The translations under genes and the position numbers were made by a program. This document shows, piece by piece, positions 1-6,452 of a stretch of DNA of 21,523 nt. The stretch spans positions 1 through 21,523 of the forward strand of contig JAWOJF010000345.1 in the NCBI GenBank assembly GCA_046481785.1. The letters run 5' to 3'. Origin of the DNA: JAWOJF01 sp046481785 (GTDB lineage Bacteria; Bacteroidota; Ignavibacteria; Ignavibacteriales; Ignavibacteriaceae). The number at the start of each line of letters is the position of its first letter. The first letter of the stretch is position 1. The notes under the pieces are model-generated. The model was not told the DNA's origin. It saw nothing but the letters and a program-made list of their open reading frames with translations, and did not search any database.

Positions 1-12
1 GTTAAAAATCAT
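1..12 (-). CDS. Start of an unidentified gene leaving the left edge (partial)
   Basis: On the minus strand an AAGGAG ribosome binding site (bases 18-23) lies five bases before an ATG at 12-10, followed by only three more codons (Ile, Phe, Asn) before the window ends. The Shine-Dalgarno match and spacing are among the best in the window, so this is probably the true 5' end of a minus-strand gene. It lies beyond the terminator at 106-140 and so would have its own promoter. Four codons say nothing about function. Confidence 0.5.
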
Positions 13-105
13 TTTTTCTCCTTGATATATGAAAATACTTAATCGTAGCAGAATGAGATAATTTATTTAAAGATAATGTAAAATAAGATTGGCAATAGTG
101 ACAGG

Positions 106-140
106 AAAAAAAGAGCGGGAGCACAATTGTAACTCCCGCT
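106..140 (-). terminator. Rho-independent terminator, minus strand
   Basis: Read on the minus strand, the 8-bp arms AGCGGGAG and CTCCCGCT (133-140 and 114-121) enclose an 11-base loop and are followed by C and seven T (112-106). This is a classic intrinsic terminator. The nearest upstream minus-strand gene is the response regulator ending at 377, so it probably ends that transcript and insulates the gene starting at base 12. Confidence 0.8.
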
Positions 141-201
141 AACTCCCCCACCCGATGTAAAAAAACCTGCTGTAATTATAATAAAAAGAAATAATATGGG
201 T

Positions 202-241
202 ATTAATGAAAATCCGTAGTTTTCTACGGATTTTCATTAAT
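202..241. repeat. Perfect 18-bp inverted repeat with TTTT loop
   Basis: Bases 202-219 are the exact reverse complement of 224-241, with a four-base loop of T. The plus strand continues with TTTTT, so it could act as a plus-strand terminator. However, no plus-strand gene precedes it within the window, and the stem is AT-rich apart from the CCGTAG/CTACGG core. It could also be an operator or a dispersed palindromic element. It lies between the response regulator and its terminator. Confidence 0.75.
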
Positions 242-376
242 TTTTACATGGGAAAGTGCTTTTCCAAACAATATTCGCATGTTTTTTTTATTGAATATTT
301 TCTAAAAATTGTGCATTTTTTTAAACAACCGGTATTATTCAATTTAAATGGGATTTTTACAGACCGGGAATAAAGA

Positions 377-1036
377 TCATTTCTCTTTGATATTCATTTT
401 TTCAAAAGCAAATTTTCTTAAACCAGCACTGCTTGAAAGATTTAATTTTTGTATCAGATGTGTTTTATGTGAGTCAACTGTCCGCGGACTTATTGCAAGC
501 TTTTCGCCAATTTCACTGTTAGATAATCCTTCGGCTATATAAACAAGTACTTCTCTTTCACGTTTGGTAAGCATATATCCGATAGGTGTATTATCTCCTG
601 CACTAACTCTTTCGTTATATTTTAAATTCTCAAGAACTAACTGAGCAAGATTTTTACCAATATATTTATTCCCCCTGAAAATAGCCTTAATAGCTTCAAC
701 TAATTCCTCTTTTGAAGTATCTTTATAAATAACACCGGATGCCCCGCTCCTTAATGCACCAAAAACAAATTCTTCATCGGCCTTTACTGCAATTACAAGT
801 ATAACTATTTCCGGATTATTTTTTTTTATCATCCCTGCGGCATCTATCCCGGATAGAAATGGAAGCAGTGCCCCCAGAATAACAACATCAGGGTTAAGCT
901 CTTTACATTTTAATACTGCATCAACACCATTATCTGCCTCACCGACTATTTCCATATCAGGCAAACTGCCGATTAATGCATTTATACCTGTTCTTACAAG
1001 GCTATGATCATCAGCAACAAGTATTTTTATTTTCAT
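377..1036 (-). CDS. NarL/LuxR-family response regulator with degenerate receiver
   Basis: This 219-residue protein has the length and two-domain layout of NarL/FixJ-type regulators. A receiver spans about residues 3-120 and a LuxR-type helix-turn-helix about 153-212 (LTKREREVL, then SNSEIGEKL and SPRTVDSHK). The acidic pair D9/D10 and the conserved Lys K105 are present. The position that should hold the phosphoacceptor Asp is Gly55 (in VVILGALLP), and the conserved Ser/Thr position is Ala83. The spacings 55-83 and 55-105 equal those of NarL 59-87 and 59-109, so the alignment is secure. The family normally binds DNA once phosphorylated by a histidine kinase. This one probably works without phosphorylation or through another input. 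No kinase gene is adjacent. The targets are unknown. A TAnnTTTG box lies about 20 bases before the start, leaving a very short leader. Confidence 0.92.
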   Translation of the reverse strand: MKIKILVADDHSLVRTGINALIGSLPDMEIVGEADNGVDAVLKCKELNPDVVILGALLPFLSGIDAAGMIKKNNPEIVILVIAVKADEEFVFGALRSGASGVIYKDTSKEELVEAIKAIFRGNKYIGKNLAQLVLENLKYNERVSAGDNTPIGYMLTKREREVLVYIAEGLSNSEIGEKLAISPRTVDSHKTHLIQKLNLSSSAGLRKFAFEKMNIKEK

Positions 1037-1058
1037 ATATTTGATTAATCTTTGCGTA

Positions 1059-1066
1059 CAAATATA
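1059..1066 (-). promoter_or_regulatory. TAnnTTTG promoter-like box before the response regulator
   Basis: The minus strand reads TATATTTG followed by TACG, about 23 bases before the ATG at 1036. It matches the Bacteroidota -7 consensus TAnnTTTG exactly. No clear -33 TTG element is seen at the expected distance, so the call rests on the -7 box and on its recurrence before other genes here. Confidence 0.4.
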
Positions 1067-1191
1067 TAATGAATATTCAATTTATTGTAAATCTAATAAA
1101 TTCAATTTCGGTTAACAATAAAGAAACACTGTTTTGAATTTTATATTTTAAATATAATTTATATTTCTTACAAAAATTATTAGACGGGAAT

Positions 1192-1416
1192 ATGGCGCCT
1201 GAATATCATCAGTTTGGTAAATTACTGATTTTTGCCGGGATTTTCATTGCAGTTATTGGAATATTTTTTCTCTTTGGGGATAAAATACCATTTCTGGGGA
1301 AGCTGCCGGGTGATATAATGATAAAGAAGAAAAATTTTACCTTATATTTTCCTATTGTAACATCAATTCTTTTAAGCCTGCTGATATCTCTGATTATATA
1401 CTTGTTCAGGAAATAA
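1192..1416 (+). CDS. DUF2905 family small membrane protein
   Basis: The 74-residue product has two predicted membrane spans, about residues 10-28 and 51-72. Between them is the family's hallmark loop with GKLPGDI followed by a basic KKKNF stretch and YFP. DUF2905 proteins are short, widespread inner-membrane proteins of unknown role. The length is typical. The gene is divergent from the response regulator and shares a 155-base upstream gap with it. It ends 12 bases before a strong bidirectional terminator. The Shine-Dalgarno sequence is weak (GGGAAT just before ATG). The family assignment is confident; the function is not known. Confidence 0.88.
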   Translation: MAPEYHQFGKLLIFAGIFIAVIGIFFLFGDKIPFLGKLPGDIMIKKKNFTLYFPIVTSILLSLLISLIIYLFRK

Positions 1417-1428
1417 ACCGGTACAAAT

Positions 1429-1458
1429 AAAAAGAGCGGCATGTCAGCCGCTCTTTTT
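1429..1458. terminator. Bidirectional terminator between convergent genes
   Basis: The 12-bp arms AAAAAGAGCGGC (1429-1440) and GCCGCTCTTTTT (1447-1458) enclose the loop ATGTCA. An A-tract on one side and a T-tract on the other let it work in both directions. It serves DUF2905 (plus, ends 1416) and the TlpA-like gene (minus, ends 1467). Confidence 0.92.
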
Positions 1459-1466
1459 AATGAAAA

Positions 1467-2042
1467 TTATGATTTGCCAAGCAATGCTTTTATTTGCTTT
1501 ACATATTCGGATTTGTGTGTTAATCCTACATACCTGTTTGTTACATTTCCCTGCTGATCAATAATAAAGGAAGTGGGGATAGCCTGGATATTTCCGTAAT
1601 CCATAGCAATCTGCTCATTGCCAAAAATAACGGGATAGTTTATTTTATATTCCTGCATAAATGGTTTTACATCATTAACAGTACCGGAAACCTGGTCAAG
1701 AGATATTCCAATAACCACCAGCTTATCTTTATACTCGTTCTGCAATTCAACTAAATCAGGCACGCCCATACGGCAGGGTCCGCACCATGTAGCCCAAAAG
1801 TCAAGAATAACTATTTTGCCGCTATAGTCCGATAATTTTACATCTTTGCCATCAGTGCTTTTCAAATTAAACTCGGGTGCTTTTGGTTTAACCTGGTTGC
1901 TGTTTATTTCTTCGGCTGGTATCTCTTCTTTTACTAAATCTTCTTCAATTACTTCAACCTCAGCGTTGTCATTTTTAGGGGTACATCCATAAATAATAAC
2001 TGATGAAAAAAGCAGAAGAAATAAAAATTGAACACTTTTCAT
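1467..2042 (-). CDS. TlpA/ResA-like thioredoxin-fold lipoprotein
   Basis: This 191-residue protein begins with a lipoprotein signal peptide (Lys2, a hydrophobic run, then IYGC with Cys20 as the probable lipidation site). An acidic linker of about 30 residues follows, then an AhpC/TSA-type thioredoxin domain from about residue 54. The redox motif is WCGPC (Cys87 and Cys90), and the conserved cis-proline segment is IPTSFIID. Such proteins act on the outer side of the cytoplasmic membrane as thiol-disulfide oxidoreductases, often in cytochrome c maturation or repair of oxidised thiols. The client cannot be told from sequence. The gene starts 12 bases after a small membrane protein gene, and the two are probably cotranscribed. 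A TAnnTTTG box precedes the pair. Confidence 0.93.
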   Translation of the reverse strand: MKSVQFLFLLLFSSVIIYGCTPKNDNAEVEVIEEDLVKEEIPAEEINSNQVKPKAPEFNLKSTDGKDVKLSDYSGKIVILDFWATWCGPCRMGVPDLVELQNEYKDKLVVIGISLDQVSGTVNDVKPFMQEYKINYPVIFGNEQIAMDYGNIQAIPTSFIIDQQGNVTNRYVGLTHKSEYVKQIKALLGKS

Positions 2043-2054
2043 TAGAACTCCTAA

Positions 2055-2318
2055 TTATTTGCTTGAATCTTTGATTTGAATTTCTGCAGGCACATCGGCA
2101 TTTAATTTTTCCTGCAGGTTTCCGGGATTAAAACCCGGCGGGAATGGTCCAATTTCGGGTACTTCCCTCGTATTATTAATTATAAAAAATATGATAAGGA
2201 CAACAATAATTGCTGTTGTCCAGACAGTATTTTTATACCGGGGATCTATTAAATGCTTTTTCTCCGGCTGTTTTTTGCCTATCTGTCTCTCTTTTGGGTT
2301 ACTTCTTTTTTGTGCCAT
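2055..2318 (-). CDS. Small single-pass membrane protein, unrecognised
   Basis: The 87-residue product has a very basic N-terminal tail of about 30 residues, one membrane span at about 31-48 (a run of Ile, Val and Phe), and a Pro-rich C-terminal segment of about 38 residues. By the positive-inside rule the tail is cytoplasmic and the C-terminus is outside. No family is recognised. It lies immediately upstream of the TlpA-like lipoprotein (12-base gap) and is first in that operon, so the two may act together at the membrane surface. It could be a membrane anchor or an accessory factor for the thiol oxidoreductase. That link is inferred from position only. Confidence 0.8.
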   Translation of the reverse strand: MAQKRSNPKERQIGKKQPEKKHLIDPRYKNTVWTTAIIVVLIIFFIINNTREVPEIGPFPPGFNPGNLQEKLNADVPAEIQIKDSSK

Positions 2319-2356
2319 TGTTTTGTTAGATGTTTAATTTAGTTTTTGGATTCGGG

Positions 2357-2364
2357 CAAAGTTA
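2357..2364 (-). promoter_or_regulatory. TAnnTTTG promoter-like box before the small membrane protein/TlpA pair
   Basis: The minus strand reads TAACTTTG followed by CCCG, about 39 bases before the ATG at 2318. It is an exact match to the Bacteroidota -7 consensus. No convincing -33 element is visible. Confidence 0.42.
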
Positions 2365-2496
2365 CCAAAAAACAATCTCTATCAGAAATATTTTTGATAA
2401 CATTTTTTACACAAAACTATAAAGAAGGTTTCATATTTTGTCAGGATTCTGCATAGATGGCAAAAATAAGTGATTAAATGACTAAATAATTCAACT

Positions 2497-3567
2497 TCAA
2501 TTAAATAACTCTATCTGTTCTGATGTTTTTCGACGGAAAAGATCTGTGGTAAGGTCAAAACGCGGCTTGTTTAGGCCGTATTTTTTACAGGAAATTTTAA
2601 AAAGTTTGTGAATTGCCTCAGCAATTTCTCCCTCACCAGAAAATCTTTTCCCCCATTCAGCACTGCTTAATTTTCCACCCCTTACATCTCTTATCCTGTT
2701 AAGAATTTTCCCTGCCTTCCCCGGGTATTGTTTATTAAGCCAGTCCACAAAAAGGTCTTTGTTTGCATATGGAAGACGTACTATAATATGCCCCGCATAA
2801 GAGGCTCCTCTTAGAGATGCTTCTTTAAGTATTGCGGGAATTTCCTCATCATTTAACCCGGGAATTATTGGGGCAACATTTACACCTGCCGGTATATTGT
2901 TTTTTACCAGTTCTTCAACCGTTTTTAACCTGAGTTGAGGAGTGGCTGTTCTTGGCTCCATATTACTTGTAAGCTCTTTATTAAGGGTTGTAATGCTTAT
3001 AGTAACAGTTGTAAGATTTAATGCAGCAAGTTCCTGCAGAATGTCTATATCCCTTAATACCAGGCCGTTTTTTGTGATAACAGAAATGGGATGCCTGTAA
3101 TCAAGACAGGTTTTAAGTATGCCGCGTGTAATTTTTAACTTTCTTTCCACCGGTTGATAGCAGTCAGTATTACCTGAAAGAACAATTACATCGGGTTTGT
3201 AGCTCTTTTTTTGAAAAGTTTTTTCAAGCAGTTGAGGAGCATCTTCTTTAACCATTATTTTAGTTTCAAAATCAATACCCGAAGAAAAACCGAGATACTC
3301 ATGAGATGGCCGCGCATAGCAGTAAATACATCCATGTTCACATCCCCTGTAGGGATTTATAGAATAATTAAATCCAAGATCATCACTGTCGTTTACGGCA
3401 ATAATGGTTTTGGAGTTATCCTTAAAAAAAATGGTCGGAATTTTTCTCTCAGGGAAATTTTCATCCTCAAAAACTTCATCAGTATTTTCGTCATAACTGA
3501 TTGTTAGTTTTTCAAACCTGTTTTTAGGATTAAGTTTAGCGCCTCTTCCTTTTAGAGTATTATGCAT
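2497..3567 (-). CDS. SPL-like (PA0069/Rv2578c family) radical SAM protein
   Basis: The 356-residue protein carries the radical SAM cluster motif with Cys76, Cys80 and Cys83 in CEHGCIYCYA, preceded by NPYRG. This arrangement, followed by ARPSHEYLG, is typical of the group related to spore photoproduct lyase (PA0069 in Pseudomonas, Rv2578c in mycobacteria). The three cysteines bind a [4Fe-4S] cluster that reductively cleaves S-adenosylmethionine. Further segments (VSGNTDCYQP, ITKNG, NVAPIIPGLND) match the TIM-barrel core of the group. The biological substrate of this subfamily is not established; DNA repair is often suggested from similarity to spore photoproduct lyase. It appears monocistronic, with a 178-base gap to the next gene downstream. 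The length is normal for the family. Confidence 0.92.
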   Translation of the reverse strand: MHNTLKGRGAKLNPKNRFEKLTISYDENTDEVFEDENFPERKIPTIFFKDNSKTIIAVNDSDDLGFNYSINPYRGCEHGCIYCYARPSHEYLGFSSGIDFETKIMVKEDAPQLLEKTFQKKSYKPDVIVLSGNTDCYQPVERKLKITRGILKTCLDYRHPISVITKNGLVLRDIDILQELAALNLTTVTISITTLNKELTSNMEPRTATPQLRLKTVEELVKNNIPAGVNVAPIIPGLNDEEIPAILKEASLRGASYAGHIIVRLPYANKDLFVDWLNKQYPGKAGKILNRIRDVRGGKLSSAEWGKRFSGEGEIAEAIHKLFKISCKKYGLNKPRFDLTTDLFRRKTSEQIELFN

Positions 3568-3664
3568 AAAAAATTACCGGTAAGTGTAACAAGAAGATAG
3601 TAATTTTCGAAATACTTTAAACAGGTAAAAATTTTTTCTGTGAGGTGTTGGTTGATAAAATCAA

Positions 3665-3683
3665 CCGGGCGAGGATTGCCCGG
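3665..3683 (-). terminator. Hairpin terminator after the 35-residue peptide gene
   Basis: CCGGGC (3665-3670) and GCCCGG (3678-3683) form a GC-rich 6-bp stem with a 7-base loop. On the minus strand it is followed by the T-rich TTGATTTTATC. It lies about 20 bases beyond the stop of the small ORF at 3704-3811, which supports that ORF as a real transcription unit. A second short stem, GGTTGAT/ATCAACC (3650-3666), overlaps its tail. Confidence 0.65.
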
Positions 3684-3703
3684 CTAAATAATTTCTTGCA
3701 GTA

Positions 3704-3811
3704 TTACTGTTTTCTTTTTATTCTGTATGCAATATAAGAACCGCCTACAACAACAAATAATGATCCGGCAAAAACAGATAGTGCGGAAAATACTAAAGTG
3801 GATAATTCCAT
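3704..3811 (-). CDS. 35-residue single-span membrane peptide
   Basis: This minus-strand ORF starts at ATG 3811-3809 and ends at TAA 3706-3704. The product begins MELSTLVFSALSVFAG, has one hydrophobic span at about residues 5-29, and ends with a basic tail (YRIKRKQ) that should face the cytoplasm. A strong Shine-Dalgarno GGGAGG sits eight bases before the ATG, and a GC-rich hairpin follows the stop. The composition is that of a membrane peptide, not a random frame. Peptides of this kind often act as small subunits of larger membrane complexes, such as oxidases or transporters. No partner is encoded next door, and the family is not recognised. The gene reality is likely; the function is unknown. 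Confidence 0.65.
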   Translation of the reverse strand: MELSTLVFSALSVFAGSLFVVVGGSYIAYRIKRKQ

Positions 3812-4118
3812 TTTTTGGCCCTCCCAAAAAATTAAAAATAGTTTTAAGATTTAAGCATTTACAGATTCTGAATTACCCCAACTCAAAATCTTTTCTTCAC
3901 AGAACCCGGATCAAAAATAACCTTTGATTTTCTAATAGTAAAGAAATTAAACAGGAAAACAGCGTTAAAATGGAATATTTTCGCTAAATGGTTTTTTATA
4001 TCGATGAGTGACCCCAAAAGAAGTATCTGTAAGACAAAAAAAAATAGAAGAAAACATATTTGAATGTGAAGGAATGCAGACTTTTTGATAAGCTGGGAAG
4101 CTGCCGGTTAAATTACCG
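3812..4118. other. Intergenic stretch with no convincing gene
   Basis: These 307 bases separate the small peptide gene from the amylase-family gene. A minus-strand TATTTTTG (3912-3919) fits the TAnnTTTG promoter box and could drive the peptide gene with a leader of about 95 bases. Nothing else was recognised: no tRNA, no long repeat and no credible reading frame on either strand. Confidence 0.5.
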
Positions 4119-5585
4119 CTAAAACTCTATCGAAAAGATATGGCTGTTATAACTTTTTAGCTCTATATATAAACCGATTGAAGCAATTTCCGATGCTGAG
4201 CGGGAATATTTTTTTTCGGTTAACAGATCTGTTAAGACAATTTTTTGTTTATTGGTTTCAGACTCAAATTTTAATCTGCACTGGGCTGCAGAACCGGAAT
4301 AATTTATAACAACCACTAACAGGCGGTTTTCATGTCTCCACTGCCATGATAAAAAATTTTCATAACTTGTATTTAGCGGATCAAGCTGCAGGGGTTCCAG
4401 AAGTTTCCATTCACCTTTTTCAAAAATTTCATCTTTTGTAATCTGCAAAAGTTTATTATAGTATTTGCTTACAGTTGATGAAACTCTTTCAGCAGGTTCC
4501 CTGCATAACTGCACTGGCAGCTTTACTCTCCGGCCTGTAAACTGGCCATCATAGTAAAGCTTCATTCCCATAACAGTACTAATTACAGTTGCAGCCGCAA
4601 GCGACCTGTTTTTGCTAAATGCTGTTACGGCTCTCTGCTCATCATGATTTTCAATAAACCTGACGGATTTTTCCTGGAAAGACTTTCCTGCAGTAAGGTG
4701 CGCTTTAATACCGCTTATATCATTCAGCAGCAGACGCTCCAGCAAACGTTTATCGTACGTATAGTTAAAACCAAGCTGCTGAAGCTCCCATTCCAAACCC
4801 CAGTAAACTTCTGCAATAAAAAGAAAATCTTCCTTCTTACTCCTGACCTGCTGTATACTTTCTTTCCAGAATTCTTCCTGCGGCTTCTGAATATTATATT
4901 TGTTGTGTATACCTATCCATGTATTATAAAAAACATTATTCATCGGCAGCATTGCCATATCGCATCTTACGCCATCACATAATTCAGTTACTTCTAAAAG
5001 TATTTCATTCAGCCGGTCCCTTGCCGGCTGTGCAAAAACATTAACCTGAACCGTATCAGTCCATGCAGGAAAAACCGGGTCTCTGCCGTGAGCAAAAACC
5101 TTATCATCAACTTTAAAGAATGTAAATGAATCTTTTTGCAGTGATTCTTCATCAGCCTGTAAAAAAATTTCCGGATTTGTTTTAAGATAGGCTGTTCCTG
5201 CACCAAAATGATTAGGAATAAAATCAAGAATCAGTTTTATGCCCAGTTTATTCAATTCACCTTTTAATTTTAAGAGGTCTTCCTTGCTGCCTAGCAGTGG
5301 ATTAATTTCATAAACATCAATGGAATAAGGTGATCCAAAAACATCGGCTCTCTCCCAATCTGCCAAAGCTTTTGAATAGGATGCAGTTAAATCATTAGAG
5401 AAGCAGTATTGGTCAACAATATCAGGACATGTTTTCCAGATACCCATTAACCAAACCAGGTTTATCCCCTTTTCTGCCAGATCTTTAAAGTAGCTTAACG
5501 GAACATCTGCAATAGTAGTTTTTTCCCCAAACTGCCTTAACCAAACTCTTGTATTTATTTCATATAGTTTAGGATTTAAGAGCAT
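4119..5585 (-). CDS. GH13 alpha-amylase-family enzyme
   Basis: The 488-residue protein has no signal peptide and is probably cytoplasmic. All four GH13 core regions are visible: DFIPNH at 121-126; GVRCDMA with the nucleophile Asp209; IAEVYW with the acid/base Glu259; and IENHDE with Asp315. The N-terminus (YEINTRVWL) starts directly in the catalytic barrel with no carbohydrate-binding module. The last 80 or so residues fit the usual beta-sandwich domain C. The family cleaves or transfers alpha-glucosidic bonds. Whether this one is a hydrolase or a glucanotransferase cannot be fixed from sequence. It lies 120 bases downstream of pgl on the same strand and has its own near-consensus promoter box (TTTATTTG, 5619-5626), so it may be cotranscribed or independent. 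Its place next to zwf-pgl suggests glucan breakdown feeding glucose-6-phosphate. Confidence 0.9.
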   Translation of the reverse strand: MLLNPKLYEINTRVWLRQFGEKTTIADVPLSYFKDLAEKGINLVWLMGIWKTCPDIVDQYCFSNDLTASYSKALADWERADVFGSPYSIDVYEINPLLGSKEDLLKLKGELNKLGIKLILDFIPNHFGAGTAYLKTNPEIFLQADEESLQKDSFTFFKVDDKVFAHGRDPVFPAWTDTVQVNVFAQPARDRLNEILLEVTELCDGVRCDMAMLPMNNVFYNTWIGIHNKYNIQKPQEEFWKESIQQVRSKKEDFLFIAEVYWGLEWELQQLGFNYTYDKRLLERLLLNDISGIKAHLTAGKSFQEKSVRFIENHDEQRAVTAFSKNRSLAAATVISTVMGMKLYYDGQFTGRRVKLPVQLCREPAERVSSTVSKYYNKLLQITKDEIFEKGEWKLLEPLQLDPLNTSYENFLSWQWRHENRLLVVVINYSGSAAQCRLKFESETNKQKIVLTDLLTEKKYSRSASEIASIGLYIELKSYNSHIFSIEF

Positions 5586-5705
5586 CTAGCATAAACTTTC
5601 ATATCATTCCTTTAAGTACAAATAAATGATATACAAAAATAGGAATGTTTCCCTTAATTTCCTGAGAAGGGCATCATATTATATCAAAAAGAAAAACTGT
5701 TTTTC

Positions 5706-6434
5706 TTACTTCGGATTTATCTCTATTTCTTTGTCTATCAGCCATTCTAAAGTTCCCCATACGGGATTTATTTTTGCAGCCGGGTATTTGGATGAACCGG
5801 GGGTCTTATTTCTTATTTGATCTAAAGTTTCTGCTTTATCTTTGCCTGTAACAAGAAAAGATATTTCGGCCGCATTATTTATAATGTCATAAGTTAATGA
5901 TATTCTGTTTTGGCCGGAAACGGGATGGACGCCGGTCCCGCAGATATTACCCGCTGTCTTAATAAGGTCCGAGTTTGGAAATAATGAAGCTGTGTGGCCA
6001 TCGGATCCCATTCCAAGTAATATCCAGTCAAACACCGGCAGATTATTTTTAACAGTCAGGTGCATTTTTATATCTTCGGCATACCTGTGAACTTCATCTG
6101 AAGGATCTTCCTCACCCCTTATCCTGTGAATATTTTCAGCAGGTATATTTACTTTATCCAAAAGTATTTTTTTTGTCATCCCGTAATTGCTTTCATCGTC
6201 TCCCGGAGGAACGCATCGTTCATCCACCCAGAATATGTGGAGAAATTCCCATGGTATTCCCTGCTGAAAAGGTTCCTCTGACAATCTGTTAAATAAAAGC
6301 TTCGGGGTGCTTCCCCCAGAAACTGCAAGATTAAATTTCCTGTTAACCTGTGATCCCTTTTTAACAGCAGATAATAGCCTATGAGAAACGGCCTCTGCTA
6401 TTTCTCCGGGGGTGTTAAATATTTTTATATTCAT
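5706..6434 (-). CDS. pgl: 6-phosphogluconolactonase
   Basis: The 242-residue protein matches the DevB/Pgl family. It has SGGSTPK at 39-45 (the sugar-phosphate loop shared with glucosamine-6-phosphate isomerases), WVDERCVP at 69-76, and GMGSDGHTASLFP at 141-153 with the catalytic-site His. The enzyme hydrolyses 6-phosphogluconolactone, the product of the enzyme encoded by zwf directly upstream. The gap to zwf is 18 bases, and AAAGG lies just before the ATG, so the two form an operon. The length is typical for the family. The enzyme is cytoplasmic. Confidence 0.96.
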   Translation of the reverse strand: MNIKIFNTPGEIAEAVSHRLLSAVKKGSQVNRKFNLAVSGGSTPKLLFNRLSEEPFQQGIPWEFLHIFWVDERCVPPGDDESNYGMTKKILLDKVNIPAENIHRIRGEEDPSDEVHRYAEDIKMHLTVKNNLPVFDWILLGMGSDGHTASLFPNSDLIKTAGNICGTGVHPVSGQNRISLTYDIINNAAEISFLVTGKDKAETLDQIRNKTPGSSKYPAAKINPVWGTLEWLIDKEIEINPK

Positions 6435-6452
6435 ATACCTTTAATGCATTTT

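Noticed and set aside
3727..3927. 66-codon plus-strand reading frame
   Set aside because: It overlaps the well-supported 35-residue minus-strand peptide gene, has a basic, random-looking composition and lacks a ribosome binding site.
5626..5820. Plus-strand frame across the pgl/amylase gap
   Set aside because: Much of it is antisense to the end of pgl, and no ribosome binding site or domain is visible.
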